A stretch of 64,000 bases of DNA from Epichloe hybrida. Its lineage: Eukaryota > Ascomycota > Sordariomycetes > Hypocreales > Clavicipitaceae. The notes below the pieces were generated by a model. It did no database searches and was not told the origin of the DNA. It saw only the letters and a list, made by a program, of their open reading frames with translations. This document shows positions 21,681-35,028 of this stretch, in pieces. The position numbers and the translations under genes were made by a program. The DNA is taken from the NCBI GenBank assembly GCA_019022495.1, contig JAFEKR010000028.1, forward strand, positions 62,001 through 126,000. Reading direction: 5' to 3'. The stretch's first letter is position 1; the number at the start of each line of letters is the position of its first letter.

Positions 21681-24600
21681 CTACTTCATGTCGGCCGGTG
21701 TCAGTGCTTGCACCATACTTGTACCTTCGCTGAAGCGTGTCTTGAAGATTCTGTTCGCATTCTGAAACATGCCATCTTTCAAACTGACGACAATGAATTG
21801 TGAGCCCTTGAAGCGCGTCTTGATGAGACGACCGATATTCTGTGTGTGAGAAAGATCGAGAGCAGCGTCAACTTCGTCCAAAATATACATTGGCGCAGGC
21901 TTGAACTGTAGAAGGGCCATGATGAGAGACAGAGCAACGAGTGATCTAGAATTGGTCAGTCATACCCATGCGTATGTGAACTGAGAGCGCCGATCCGTCC
22001 GTACCTTTGACCACCACTCAGCTCCGTCAAGCTTTGCTTCCACACTTTACCTAGACACACCTTCACCTCGAGCCCATCACTGATTGTTTTGCCTTCCGGA
22101 GGGTCGAGCTTGGCGAAGCTGCCACCTGGAAGCAGTTCTGAGAAAATGTGACCGAAATCACGATTCACCTTCTCCCATGTTTCATGCAAGGCCTTTTTCT
22201 TGTAGTCGTCCAGGCTGTCAATGGTTTCCTCGATCTTCCGTTTATCGCGAATGACCGTCTTGATCATATGCTTCAACGTAACTTCCTTCTTTTCGACACT
22301 GTCAATCATGTTCATGACCTTGGGATTGATCTTCTTCTTCATGCCTTGGAAACGGTCTGTCAAGTTTCGCAGAGTAGACTTGCATTCGCTAATGTTCTGG
22401 CCTCTAAAATCATAAGGCGTACCGCTGCGGCCAAATTTTTCCTTTTCTTCTTGAATCCATTCGTACTCTGATTCCAAATGAGCGACATTGTCTGCAGCAC
22501 CTTGCTGTTCCTTGTGGAAGCGTTCGACCTGGTGGCCCAATTTCTGCATCTCCAGACCTTCCTCCGTGATGCGAGCATTCTTGGACCTTGTGGCTTCCTC
22601 GAGAGCTCGAAGCTCGTCGTCAAATAAGTTGAGTTTCGCCTTCTCGTCGTCCAATTGAGCTTGCACAGTGTTCTGAATGTCTGCAAGTGCACTTTGTTGT
22701 TTGGTCAGACCTTCAACGTCTTGCAGGGCAGCTTTGATCCCGAGTTCAGCTTCCTGAAGTTGTTCTCGTGCGGCGGATAAATCTGTGCCCACTTGCTCCA
22801 GATCAAGCTGCGCGTTCTGGAGTTCCTTCTGGAGGCTCTTCACTGTTGTCGAGCTCTTCTCGAGGCTTGCGCGTAGCTTATCCAATGATTTCTGCAGTTC
22901 AACGAGCTTCGCGTCTTTGTTGGTATCAAAATCTCTCATGTCTTTCTCGATCCTTTTGACGTCTGCACTAGCTTCCACCTGACGCGATTTGGCTTCAGCG
23001 ATGCTTGTTTGTAGTTCGGTAATATTATTCTTCATATTTTCAACTTCTTGAATAATGGATGACGAAGAGTTGCCGCTGATCTGATCTTCAGCGAGCTTGA
23101 TCTCATGATTCTTCAAGTCTAATTCTTGCTTGATGCGACGAGCTTGGTCGAGTTTTGATTTCTCCTGATGAATCTTGGCTTGAATATCTCGCAAGGAATG
23201 CTCCGATTCCTTGAGCTGGCGATTGATGTCATTCAGCTTCTGTAGCGTCACCAACACGCCACTGGAGTTTGGCGCACTGCCTCCGGATAGTGTCCCAGAC
23301 GGGTCGTAGGCATCGCCTTCTAAAGTGATGCTTCGCATTCTAACGTTAGGGTCAAAGGTAACACGCTTTGCTGTCTCCGCATCGGCGCAAATCAGAGTGT
23401 TACCAAAGACATACTCCATCGCTGCTGATATCTCCTCATCATATCCAACGAGGGAGAGCGCAAGGTCAACCTTTCCGGGAGCAATATTCTGCGCTGTCGC
23501 AATAGTCTGCGCCGAAGCTTTGAAAGCAGCTATCTTGTTGAGAGGGATAATGGTAACTCGCTTGCGCAATTTGCCCTTCTGGAGCAGTTGGGTGCCGGTA
23601 ACTTCGGAATCAACTACAACGTTGTACAGTCGGCCACCAGCGCAGATTTCAAGGGCTGTGCCGGCCCGAGTATGATCTTTGTCGAGGGTGAATAGTTGAG
23701 CGACAAGACCCTTGACCTTGGTCCTATCAAAACCTGGTACGGGATCCGCGTAGTTGAAGTCTATGTTGGCGACCTGGCGCTTCAGTTTGTCTGAATCCTG
23801 ACGAAGTGTTCTCACGGCTTGCTGCAGCTGTGTTTCCTGCTTGTACATCTCTTCTTCTTGACCTGGTTCAAAACCCAGCTTGCTCAGCTCCTTCTCCAGT
23901 TGTTTTGTTTGACCTTTGAGTCCATCAAGATCTCGCAGAAGATCTGCATTCTGTTCCTTTGCCTTTTTGGCGCGAGGCTCCTCCTCTTTTAACCGGCTCT
24001 GGAGATGCGCGATCTTGATCTTGGCTTGTTCTTGTTCGGTAGCTGCGGTAGTGGCTCGATTCTTCGCATCCTGAAGCTGACCTTGATAACCATTTTCTTG
24101 GCCGTCCTTGGATGCGACACCTGTCTGAAGAGTCTGCAAGAGCTCCTCTTTTGACTCTACCTCTTGAGTCTGTTTGACTAGATCCTCTTTTGCCTTGTCA
24201 TAAGACGCTTTGGCATTGTCAAAGGCAGTAGTTTTTTCTTTTAATGAAGTTTCCAACTCCGAAACGGCCCTCTCTACCATTTGCTTCTTGTCTTTCTCCT
24301 CTGTCAACGTAGTGTTTTTCAAGTCTAAAACAGTAGCCAGACGGACCAGCTCATTGGCATGTTTTTTGACAGCCTCTTCGAGTGCTTGGGCTTTGCCACC
24401 TTTCTTGACCTCCTTATCACGTTGAGCTCTCACTTTCTTGACGTCCTCTTCCAGGTGAGCTATCTCGCTCTTGAGGCGAGTTGCCGATTCCTCCAGGAAT
24501 CGGTGACGTTGTTTTTTCCCCTCCAAGTCAGCAGCGGATTGCTTTAGCTTCTCTTGTTCCCTGATATAGTCATATGCAACCACTACTCGTGTTAGCCTCT

Positions 24601-25450
24601 CGAGATCGTTCTGAGTCTGCTGGAAGTCTAGAAAAGCTCGTTTCTCGGTGCGGAGCTTTTCCAATTTGGGTTCGATCTCGTCTTTGAGCAACTCTCGCAA
24701 TTCTTGAAGCTTCAACTCTTTTTTACCCATAGTCTTGAGAGCTTTGTCACGACGATCCTCAAACATCCTGGTTCCAGCGGCTTCCTCTATCATGGAAAGT
24801 ATCTCTACCGCCTTCATGTTCAGCACCTTGGTGATTCGACCTTGCATGATGAGGAAGTTGGGGTTGTTGATGTTAAGCTGAACAGATTGGAACAGGTTTT
24901 GAACTGTCTGCTGCTGCGCGCGATGTCCATTGATGAGATATTTCGATGTTCCCCCTAAAACAATCTGGCGTGTTACGCTGATGGACGCATATTCTTCGAA
25001 GCCAATCGGCGATTTTTTGGTATCTCTGTTGTCGAAAACGATCGTCACGCTAGCCTTAGTCACTCCGGCTTGCCCACGCTTGTAAATCAGATCCTGGCCT
25101 GCGATTAGTATGAAGAGAGGCGCAGGGACATCATGAGCAAGCATACTTGGAGGTTCTGTGCTCGCACTGTCGACATGTTGGTGATTCCCAACACGAAACA
25201 GATGGCGTCAAGAATATTTGATTTGCCGCTGCCATTGAGGCCAGTGATAGAATTAAAGCTTTCATCCCTGGTGCTGCAAGTTAGAATCGTGACTCGAGGA
25301 CATTGTAGGAGTTATAACTGATGGTTACCATCCTGATATCACCGTTCGAACGGCGTACGACTTGAAGCCCTGCAGAAGAGGGTTAGTACTAGAATTTGAA
25401 TCAACGCAAAGTTATGAACGTACGTCAATTATGACTTCTATTACCCTCAT
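21681..25450 (-). CDS. SMC2: condensin subunit SMC2
   Basis: Five exons, minus strand: 25424..25450, 25329..25369, 25147..25267, 22005..25093 and 21681..21945, giving 1180 aa, close to yeast Smc2 (1170). The first exon encodes MRVIEVIID, and [19 protein letters not shown] follows. Walker A is GLNGSGKS at residues 32-39. Two long coiled coils flank a hinge at about residues 515-670 (GLVAQLF through [20 protein letters not shown] to TLSGGSA). The ABC signature LSGGQR is at 1088-1093 and Walker [13 protein letters not shown] near 1112-1123. SMC2 pairs with SMC4 in condensin to compact mitotic chromosomes. The [20 protein letters not shown] segment is diagnostic for SMC2 over other SMCs. The gene ends 229 bp from the convergent MOSC gene and shares its promoter with INCENP. 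Confidence 0.96.
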
Positions 25451-25939
25451 ATTTTCGCAGTTCGTTTGCCACCGCGTTGCAAGTACTGAGCGATTGAGCC
25501 GTGGTCAAGCTGGGTGGGCTCCAACATCCCACCTCTAGTGACTTGACGCGCTGAGAGTAAACAATGCGTGTTTAGTATCTGATAAGGAGCTTATCAGCAC
25601 GTGCACGACCTAGCACCGTTTTTGAAAAGTCCCGCACTCCGTAGGGTGGACGCGACTCTGTGCGGGCACAGAGGCTGTCATTCGTACGCTAACCCGATTG
25701 AGTGTCAATCAAAACAATATGACTTGGAATGAGGCACCAACATCAAGAGCTCTCCACACCATCAACATCGACCTTAACTGTGAAGTAGGCTCTCGCTCTA
25801 GCCTCATCTCTCATTTAGTTTAAACACATAGCTCTAGATGTCCTCATGACTTTAGCATTTCGATCGAAAATCGACCCCCGGTACGCGACACGACACGATT
25901 CGATACACCTCTCGCCTCAGCTGGCGACGGTAGCTCACC
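25451..25939. promoter_or_regulatory. divergent promoter SMC2 / INCENP
   Basis: This 489-bp region separates the start codons of two chromosome-segregation genes. It contains three ACGCG cores (25546-25550, 25650-25654, 25883-25887), and a full ACGCGT lies at 26118-26123 in the first INCENP intron. ACGCGT is the MCB element bound by the G1/S factor MBF in yeasts, so cell-cycle co-regulation is plausible but not proven. There is also an ACTCCGTA word (25636-25643). Confidence 0.6.
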
Positions 25940-28900
25940 ATGGCGGCGATGAGGGCACCACGTTTGCAAGTCGGCTCTTCAGCGTGGATTGACGAAGAGC
26001 GAAGCGCAGCGCTGCAGATCGCTCAGTCAGAAGTCGAAGAGTTCTCTTATTCTGCTCGAAATGAGCTTGACTGGCTGAATGAGCACATGGCCGGTATATT
26101 CAACGAAAATGAAACGTACGCGTGGACCATGGACACTCTCATTCCCAAACAGACTAGACTACTGACAACGTGTACAGAAACTTCGCAGAAGCATTTAAGA
26201 CTCCAGGAAAACTTCGTGGCAAGACGCCAAGGACAGCAAAAAAAAAAATTCCTTTAGAAACACGAGTGGTAGGTTTGATGATCGGCCATCTAATTCGTGT
26301 AGCAAAAGCTGATTCTTGAACAGCCCCTCTCTGAAGTTTTCTCCGCGACTCCAAACGGTGCATCTAGCCCGATCAATCGTATGCAGTCCCCTAGACATAA
26401 TGGCCACGCTGCTAGAGGCTCACCAAGTGTGCGACCTTCTGCCACTCGTCTAGCCGTTTTTTCTCCCAAACAGGCGACTCAGGGCATACAAGATTCTGGC
26501 TACTTTGGCAGCCAGGATGTTGCGCCGTTGAACATTCACATGGACACCGACTCCGAGGATGCACAAACCTCACATCAGTCGAGTTGCAGATTTGCAACTA
26601 CAACCTCTCTCGAAACTGGTCCCCAGCGTGCCATTGTCGCCGACTCTCCAGATAAGACGTTCCAAACCACCAAAGAGGAGCAGACATGGCGGATTCCGGC
26701 TGATGCGTCCAAAAATATGGCTGCTGGGACACAATCCAATTTCGAAAATGCATCTGATTATGGAGATGACGCATCGCCAGAGAGACAGTTGAGCCTCGAG
26801 GCAAAACAGACAGTGAAGTATGCTGATGACGTTCGATCTGCTTCAGATGGATCGAGCCCAATACGACCAATTGTTCGTAAGAGTAGCTTGAACTTTGCGT
26901 CCTTGCCTGCCAGGGAGCCACTCACAGCTGGTAAGAGCAACGTTGCTCGAGTCTCCCGAACGAGTCATCTTGACAACATGCGGACGAGCTATTACAATAG
27001 GCCGACGAGCGGCAAAAGCCTTGGGGGAACACTTGCGAAGTTAGATCGGGAGGATAATCACGAAGTCGATATGGACGTGGATGACGCGACAAATGCCCAA
27101 GCTACTAAAAGCGAGGACACCAAGACGTACATCCAAAGACTTCAAGACCAAATCAATCTTCTTGGCCAATCCCAACCTAAGCCTGTGCATTTCTTGCAAC
27201 AGAACAAGACACCTGCGGCAGAGGCTGCTTCTCCCATGCCATTAAATACTCTACAATCTACGCCAGGGGCATTTCCCGAGGACGATGATGATGACTGGAT
27301 TGAACCGCCGGCCACCACCATCTCTGCGGCGACAAAAGAAGAGCGACCAAACCTACCAAAAAGTCATTCTGCAGATGTCATGGAAGGTATTCAAGGCAAA
27401 AGGACCATCGGCGAATCAGATTTCGCCCTCTCCGATGACGGGACTCCGAGTGGAACTCAAATCGAAGGACAAAGCGAGACAAAAATCGCCAAGCTTGCCT
27501 ATGAGCACGCGAAGTCTGCCTCTGTGCCCGTCATTCCAAACGCTCTTTCGGCAGTGGGAGAACTGCACGCTCTCAAAAAGGCCGTGTCTGTACCGAATCC
27601 AGGTCTTTTGACTGTAATCGAAGCAGGAGGTTTCGGTACCCCTTCAAAATCATCATCTCGAAGCTTTCGGGAAAGTCCTCTCAAACAAGTCAAAAATAAA
27701 CTCTCTTCCATTTTGAAGAGCTCCAAGGGATTGCTGGCAAGTAGTGCTGTCATCAGTGCCGAGGGAAAGTCACTGATGTCTCTATCTCCGGCTCGGCTCG
27801 CTCTGCATTCTTTCATGTCATCAGAATCTGTTTTCAGTCATCCAAAGATTGGATCTCAAACTTCACAAGGCTCAGCTGCCCAGCCCGAGGCAAGTCCTAC
27901 ACGCCCAACGCGTCGCACCAGAGCTTCTACAGAGAGGGAAGAAAAGAAGCGTGCAAGGGAAAACAAACGTCTCGAAGAGCAGAACGAGAAATTGGAAAAG
28001 GCTCGACAGAAAGAGCGAGAGAAAGCTCGCGTGTTCAGCAAGGAGCAGGAAAGGGTTGCTGCCATGGAAAAGCAGATTGCTGCCAAGAAGGACGAAGTAC
28101 GAATACCAGTAGAGGAGACGCCTAAGCCTACGAGAACCGGTCTGAGAAATACGCAAGCTGTGGAGGGCGATACCGTGTCTATGGACAAGGATGTACATAT
28201 GGACGACGTCGCTGCGGTACCACCTCTGTCTATTCCACGATCTCTTGGCCCGGCTCACGCCACTCGTAACAAAGAATTGAAGCGCCCAGCAAAACCAACC
28301 AGAGAAACACAGGCTAGACCGAAGCAAGCTCCAACCGTCATTAGAGTCAACACAGGATCCCAGCACTCCCAGTATAGACTTTCCGCAGCTCAACCTGAAG
28401 CGGCCAGCCTCCCAGCCGCCCAAACACATCAGCTTACTAGCAAAGCGAGCAAAGCGTCATTGCAGAACAAGCCATCAACACAGAGCTTGAGAGGCGCTGC
28501 GGCCAGCCGAGCCAAGGCACAGGAACTCGCTGCTAGGAAGAAAGAACAGGAAGAAAGAGAGGCTCAGAGACGCCGTGACGCAAAAGCTGAAATGGAACGA
28601 AAGAAGGCGGCATTGCAGGAGGAGCAGCGCAGACAGGAACAACTCAAGCGTCAAGAAGTGGAACGCCAGCGACAGCAGCAGCAAGAACAGGCCGCATCGC
28701 AACCACAGACCAAAAACAATTCGCAAAGAAAAGCAGCAATTGAAAAGGCAAAGCAAACTAGAGCACCACCGCCCGCTGTGCGTTTGCAACCCAATGGGCC
28801 TCCGGATTTCTCCATATCTCAGGAGAATCAGGCCGTACGGCCACCATCTCGAACGACTTCAAATGCTCCTCACTGGGGCCAGGAGGAGACAAATCGTCCG

Positions 28901-29820
28901 GTCAATGCAGTTCTTTCTAATGCCAGCAAAGCCAGCGCGAAAAGAGCTTTCGCCCATGACAAGGGGGATGATGGCCAAGCCAAGCGCCCACAGTCTCGAG
29001 GTGGTCCAACGTATCAAGCCAACGACGCCAAGCGACGTAGAACGAGTGAAAACTTTGATGAAGAAGCTGATACATCAACTCAAAGAAACATCAGAGGCCC
29101 TCCTGTCAGACCATCAGCCGGGTTCAAAAAGGTATGTCCTCAGAAACTAATCATCATCATGCACACTGTGCCTAACATGGTCATCAGGAAATGCCACCCA
29201 AGTCTGTCTTCCAGAATGGTTACGCAAACGCACCCCCAAGCGGTGCTCCCAATCTCTTCAAGGCTACAGTCAGCTCGCAACATGCAAGTCAGATGAAGGC
29301 AGCCCATCCGCTGGAACTGGCACAGATCTCCAAGGGTGCTATTCCATTCCAACCGACCTCGAATGCCGCAGGACCGGCTCATAAGACACCTGCACGGCCT
29401 GGCCCTATAGCTGGGTCGAAGTCTGCCGCCAAGTCCGTAACTCGATCTTCTCCCAGATTCCAGAACGGTGAGGCCATTGAGCTTCCTGAAATTCAAACAG
29501 ATGACGACAGTGAAGACGACGAGGCAAATGGAGTTACTGTGGCACCCTGGGCAGATTCACCAGATCTAAGAAGGGCGTTGGTGCGCCAAGAGACTATGGA
29601 TCCATCACAAATTTTTGGACCACCCGCGCCACTGAACATGGAGGAGGTGTTTAACAAGAGCAAGGATAGATTCCACAAGTTCCGTGCCAGAACCTCTAGT
29701 GCCAACTGGAGCGGAGCCGATCGACTGACGGAGGAAGACATACGTAAGGACTTGATAGCCCGTGACAAGCTTCGGCGAGACGGAGGGTGGTCTTACGAAA
29801 TGAGTAGGGACATGCTATGA
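25940..29820 (+). CDS. inner centromere protein INCENP/Sli15
   Basis: Four exons, 25940..26115, 26178..26268, 26324..29131 and 29188..29820, give 1235 aa. The N-terminus (RSAALQIAQSEVEEFSYSAR, DWLNEHMAGIF) fits the Survivin/Borealin-binding region. The centre is Ser/Thr-rich and disordered. A highly charged helix (about residues 795-860, with KKEQEEREAQRRRDAKAEME) is likely the single alpha helix. The last exon carries the IN box that activates Aurora kinase: APWADSPDLRRALVRQETMD, PSQIFGPPAPLNMEEVF, and a C-terminal TSSANWSGADRLTEEDI with a TSS-like motif. INCENP scaffolds the chromosomal passenger complex at centromeres and the spindle midzone. No stop interrupts the model, and all exon phases agree. 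Confidence 0.93.
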
Positions 29821-30501
29821 GTGAAGCTGGGTTGAGAATCGACTGAGGAACAATCATCATCTTCAAAACGGGGACGAGAACATTGTTTTTGGTGTTGAGC
29901 AATTTTTAGGCGTTGAACAGGATTTGAGTTGATTGCATAGCATTGATTTGGATTGGGCGAATAGCTATAACATCAGAGTGGAGAGAACTGCAGCCAGTCG
30001 GCGTTGGGCATTGATAATGGATACATGGACTGGACTATTTTGATTTCACTTTGCCTGTGCTCGTCCCTCAAGATAAGATTCTGTGCACCATTTATCAAGA
30101 GCTTCCCATTCGATGAATTACTACGGACTAGTACAGATGTTCATGTATTGTTCTTCAACGCGACGCCAGACCCAGACCAGGGTTGGGACAGCCGCTCAAC
30201 GCTCAAAGCTGCTGATTGGTTAATTTGCCCAGGCCTTGCAAAAATGGCAAGTTGCGACCTTTGGATGACTGATCTGCACTCCACTCTGAGTGGGCAACCG
30301 CAAAGGAAAAAAAAAATCTGGAGCCGCTAAGCTAAGTCCCTGAAATTTTCCAGCATCACAAACCAATCCCCCTTCGCTCAAACATGCATACCCATCATCA
30401 GTCTCCTTTTCCCCATCCCCTTTTGTAGATCAGAGTATCAGGATTTGTTCATTTTCAGTCTAAAACTACAACTGTCAAACACTGCGAAGACGACCCTCGA
30501 C
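29821..30501. other. intergenic between INCENP and the DEAD-box gene
   Basis: This 681-bp region lies between two plus-strand genes. No coding content is recognised. It should contain the INCENP 3' UTR and the helicase promoter; a pyrimidine-rich stretch (30360-30425) precedes the helicase start, as is common in fungal promoters. Confidence 0.5.
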
Positions 30502-32608
30502 ATGTTCAGGCAAGGCTTTCGTCGTTGTGCCAGCTTGGCCAGCGCTGCCGCGCCGTCCGTGATCGTCCGCAGTCGGGTTGCTCTTCCTGTTGTTCAGCGA
30601 ACGGCATTATCTTTGTCACGACCTGTCGTCCATTTCAAGAGCATTACAAATGGCTCCAGAAAATACAGCTCAGAAGCGACTGCAGTCAACTCTGAAGTTC
30701 CCGCGGAAACGACTACGGGGGATGTTGTCAATTTCGCCGACCTGTCCCAATTTGGTGTTCATCAAAATCTCCTAAATGCCATCACCAAAGACATGCGCTA
30801 CGATACCATGACACCTGTTCAATCCAAAACAATCAAATCCGCCCTCAAAGGAACTGATATGTAAGTTAGCAACTGAGTTCTGGTTTTCTCTCTTTCGGAA
30901 ATATCTAATTCGCTATAGTGTCGCCCAAGCCAAGACAGGTACCGGTAAAACCCTCGCTTTCTTGCTGCCCTTGTTGCAGCGCATGATTGGGGAAGACCCC
31001 ACTCTTGCTTCAAGACGAGCTTCACGAACTGCCCGATCAGATGACATTCGTGGCATCGTTCTGTCCCCAACGCGAGAATTGGCCGAGCAGATTGCCGAGG
31101 AGGCCCGGCGTCTTACAAAGCACACTGGTCTTGTGGTGCAGTCAGCTGTAGGAGGCACCCACAAGGGCTCCATGTTGCGTCAGACTCAGCGTCAAGGATG
31201 TCACCTTCTGGTAGCGACTCCAGGACGCTTGAATGATCTCTTGCAGGATCCTCAAAGTGGCATCGAGGCACCTAATTTGGCAGCCTTGGTTTTAGATGAG
31301 GCGGATCGCATGCTTGACGTTGGCTTTGAGAAAGAGCTGACTGACATCACTCGCTGCTTGCCAAGTCGAGATGAGAAGATTCGGCAAACGATGCTGGTTT
31401 CAGCTACCATACCCGACGATGTCATTCGATTGGCCCGAACCTTGGTCCGTGCCGACGACTTCGAGTTCGTCCAGACAATTTCTGAAAATGAATCTCTTAC
31501 GCACGACCGAGTTCCTCAGCACGTAGTTCCCGTTTCATCGTGGAACAATGTTTTCCCCAGCTTATTCGAGCTCATTGATCGCGAAACGGCCAAAGCAGCC
31601 GAGGACCGGAGCCAACCACCGTTCAAGGCCATCGTGTATTTCAACACCACTGCACTTGTTGAATTGGCGGGCGAACTTGGGTTCCAACGACGAAAAAACG
31701 GACAGATGAAGATTCCTTCGTTTGCTATTCAATCTCAGCTCACACAGAGATCGCGAACAAAGGCAGCAGACATGTTCCGCAATACACGAACTGGAGTATT
31801 GTTCTCATCTGATGTTACGGCCCGTGGCATGGATTTCCCCAACGTCACTCACGTTATCCAGGTAGACACACCCAGAGATCGTGAGTCTTATATTCATCGA
31901 CTTGGACGTACTGCCCGACAAAATAAGGAAGGTGAAGGATGGCTGTTTGTGCCACCCACCTCTATGGGAATTGCCCGCAAGCTTCTTCGAGGTCTCCCCA
32001 TGCAGCCAAATAAGACTCTCGAAAGTCATAACGCCGAAGTAAAATCGAATGATTTGCCTGCGTTTCATCGAGAATTTTTGGATCTTGCGCAGGCTGTCCC
32101 ACGTAAGATGCTCAGCACTGCTTACATCTCCATATTCGGTGGCCAAACTCAGCAACGTGAGGAGCTCGTCGATGATTTGAACCAATGGGCAACCGTTGGT
32201 TGGGGCTGGAGTGAACCACCGCCCGTTTCTTCGTCCTGGGCTCGCAATCAAGGTCTGCTGCGTTCTGGTCTGAACATTCAGGAGAGACCCCCACGACAAG
32301 ATGGTAGATTCGATGAGGACAGAGGTGGTGACCGCGGGGACCGCCATGGGTCGCGTCGGTCTGGGTTCAGAGGCGAAGATCGTCAATCTTCAGATCCTTT
32401 TGCCGAAATAGGGCAACAAGCTCGTCGTGATGACTTCGGCAGTGGCCGTGGCCGTGACGGTGGCGGCAGGGGCTTCAGGGGCTCTGGGGGTGGTGGCAGG
32501 GGCAGAGGTGGTGGCAGAGGTGGTGGCAGAGGTGGTGGCAGAGGCGGTGGCAGAGGCGATTCCAGGGGACCACGAAGATCCAGAGACTCCCAGGAAGCCT
32601 CATGGTGA
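30502..32608 (+). CDS. mitochondrial DEAD-box RNA helicase, Mss116-type
   Basis: Two exons, 30502..30860 and 30919..32608, give 682 aa. The N-terminal ~55 residues are Arg/Ser/Ala-rich without acids (MFRQGFRRCASLASAAAP), a likely mitochondrial presequence. Helicase motifs appear in order: TPVQSKTI (Q), AKTGTGKT (I), SPTRELAEQ (Ia), TPGR (Ib), VLDEADRMLD (II), VSAT (III), ARGMDFPNVTHV (V) and HRLGRTAR (VI). A long insertion with WNNVFPSLFELI precedes the second RecA lobe, and a C-terminal extension (LESHNAEVKSN, WATVGWGWSEPP) follows. The end is an RGG/GGGR repeat tail that should bind RNA. Yeast Mss116 acts as an RNA chaperone in mitochondrial intron splicing and translation; assignment to this clade is by overall layout. 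Confidence 0.9.
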
Positions 32609-33105
32609 GAGGCTGCTAGCAACGAAGGATATTAAGTGCATCTACCACAGCACCACTTAAACACACTTGGTGTCATGGAAGATGTGTCTTGTACTTTTGT
32701 TGGGGAAATTTGGACATTTGACGGGCAACAAGAACTTGTACAACAGGATAGTTGGTTTTGTAACATTATAGACATGGAATAGGCTAAGAGGATGGCAAGA
32801 AAGCAAACTAGCACCAGAAAACGGTGTTGCGGATAATCTCAATCTCCTATACGACAGATGCGATAGCACTTATAATAACCACTCTCATCTGTTCAGTCAT
32901 CGTATTCGAGTATTTTTGTTTTATTGTTGAAAACAGGACGGATTTTTACATGGCTAGTGAAACGTATTATGCCTTGAAATTCTTAGCAACAAAACGCCCC
33001 TTTCATAGCCTCATGCTCATTTCATGGCCAGTGGCCTTGTAGCGTCGCAATTGCACTAAGAGATTTACGACGCTGTCTTCTCATGATGTCCAACGTCTGG
33101 TATTC
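32609..33105. other. convergent intergenic region
   Basis: This 497 bp lies between the helicase stop and the PEX7 stop (minus). It is AT-richer than its neighbours around 32840-32960 and likely holds both 3' UTRs. No gene is seen. Confidence 0.5.
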
Positions 33106-34481
33106 TTACCGGAGTCGTCTCGGACCCATCAGCATATTTGAATCCCACAACAATACTCTCTCGTCCCAGCCAACGGAGGCGACCCAGCCCCCTACACCAA
33201 ACAAACACCAGTCCACGCCCGTGACAAACTCGGTGTGTCTATTCATAACGCCCAGCTGGTGTCCTGGCTTGGCCCCCGCCAACGGCCCAGACGGCTGAGC
33301 AGAGCCGTCATTCCACAATCGAACAGTCATGTCGTAACTTCCGCTAAGTAGCACATCGCTCGCGTGAGGACTCCAGGCTAAGCGGCGAATGGCGTACTCG
33401 TGGCCATGCATCACCGATAGCGGTCCCGTCGTCGGGCTCCGAATGTCAAACGTCCGAATGATTCGATCCACGCCGCCCGTTGCGACAACGGCATCGTTGT
33501 ACTTGTTCCAGTCGTGAGTGAGAACTTCTGCGGGTGGGCTACCCGCCGCCAAGCCAGGATTGACACCTGGCTCTGTGCCAGCAGCATGAACGGGGATCGT
33601 CGAGACGAGGTGGTACTTAGCGGAGGATGGGGTGCGGAGATCATAAATCCGAAGGTGGGAGTCAGACGAGACGGCGGATATTAAAGCTGGATTAGAGGGG
33701 CAGAAGGACGCGCTATATGTGCAGTTGCCAATAGGGAGGGTCTTTAACGAGTGAGCACGAGTAGGAGACCACTGGAACAGAGTCCTGGTCAGCATCGTAT
33801 ATCATCTCAGGAAAATCTGGCCAGATGCAGGAGTTGATTACGGTTCTCGACTAGAAGAAACCAACCGCCCGGCATAAGAGTAAGGAAAGAATGACGTAAA
33901 AGGACTGACGATTTTTACGGTCCCATCCCATGAGCTGGACATGACGGTGTCTTTCGTGACTGGACTCCAGCACACAGAAAACGTTTCCCTCTTGTGCTCG
34001 TGGAAGTTCATGACGGGGAAGTCATTGACCCCCAGATCGAATAGCTTGAGTGATCCATCGCCACAAGCGACGATGAGCTGGTTCTCGTTGATCTCTGACC
34101 ATGCCAAGTCGTACAGCGCATCATTCGTATCGAATCTAGAAGGAGGAATTGCAACCCCTCCCCCCAAGAATAGTGTCAGCCTTGTCGGTTCATGTCCCCT
34201 CCCAATTTTTTTTGGGGGGGGCGCTCGCTCGCTCGCTCTCCCCGCCGCGGTGACTTTTTGGATTTCCTGCCACACCCGCCGTCCTACACATCCGGACCAA
34301 AGACATACGTTTTCTCGACCTGGACGCCTTGCGCCGTGAGCCCTAGAGCAAAGACGCGCCCGTTTCCGACGATGCCAAAGTTTGATGATGCCGCGACAGC
34401 TAGGCGGGAGTCGTAATAGGGCGAGTATTTCACTGCGTAGGGGTTGTACCCTTTGGTACGAAACTCAAGCATGGCTGCCAT
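33106..34481 (-). CDS. PEX7: peroxin-7, PTS2 receptor (WD40)
   Basis: Three exons, minus strand: 34309..34481, 33910..34135 and 33106..33771, giving 354 aa, a normal PEX7 length. The start MLEFRTKGYNPYAVKYSPY is typical of fungal PEX7. WD40 blades include NDALYDLAWSE..ACGDGSLKLFD, HKRETFSVCWSP..SSSWDGTVKIW, CPSNPALISAVSSDSHLRIYD, HDWNKYNDAVVATGGVDRII, HGHEYAIRRLAWSP..GSYDMTVRLW and a last blade ending VASVGWDERVLLWD. PEX7 binds the nonapeptide PTS2 signal of peroxisomal matrix enzymes in the cytosol and docks with PEX20-type coreceptors in fungi. A second in-frame ATG at 34472 could be the true start. It shares a divergent promoter with the AlkB-family gene. Confidence 0.95.
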
Positions 34482-35028
34482 TGCGGGTGGGGTTGGCGCC
34501 TGCGTGGAGGCGCATTGGGGGTTGGGGTTGGAAGTCGCACTGTTGAGTGGTCGGGAGCTTTTCAAAGGTATACGTAGCGCTGGGAGGGTAAAAAGTTGGC
34601 GGCTTATACGGAGTAGGGCGGTTTATGTCGAGTTTTGTTGTGTTGGAGATGCCAGGAGTTTTGCTTGAGTTGTGCCTCGGTAAACAGACGTCAGCCAATG
34701 CCACCAATTGTCCCTCCAGCCAATGAGGGGCACCGAGGCCTTAAAGTTGGCTATGCATGGTCATTCTCATTGGTCAGCCTGCCTGTCACATGACATCGCG
34801 TTGGTGGTTTCGCGCCTCCTACACATAGACACGTCGAATTCGTGTTGTCATCAGTCATCAGTCATCACCCCATCCATCGAATCGCTAAAGTGGTCGCTCC
34901 AAGAGCAACAGCGAATACCAGGGTGGCTAAAATACATCTAGGTGAACAATAACATTATTCAAGCGTCTGAGGAGTCAGTCTCGAGCTTGAAGTCTCATCA
35001 TGTAGCCCGGCGTTCCTGCACTGCCAGC
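34482..35028. promoter_or_regulatory. divergent promoter PEX7 / AlkB-family gene
   Basis: This 547-bp region lies between two divergent start codons. It holds one TACGGAGTA word (34607-34615), several ATTGGT/CCAAT-type words around 34690-34775 (gccaatgccaccaattg, agccaatgag, cattggtcagc) and a tandem cagtcatcagtcatc repeat near 34850. CCAAT boxes suggest HAP-complex binding, but this is inference. Confidence 0.5.
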
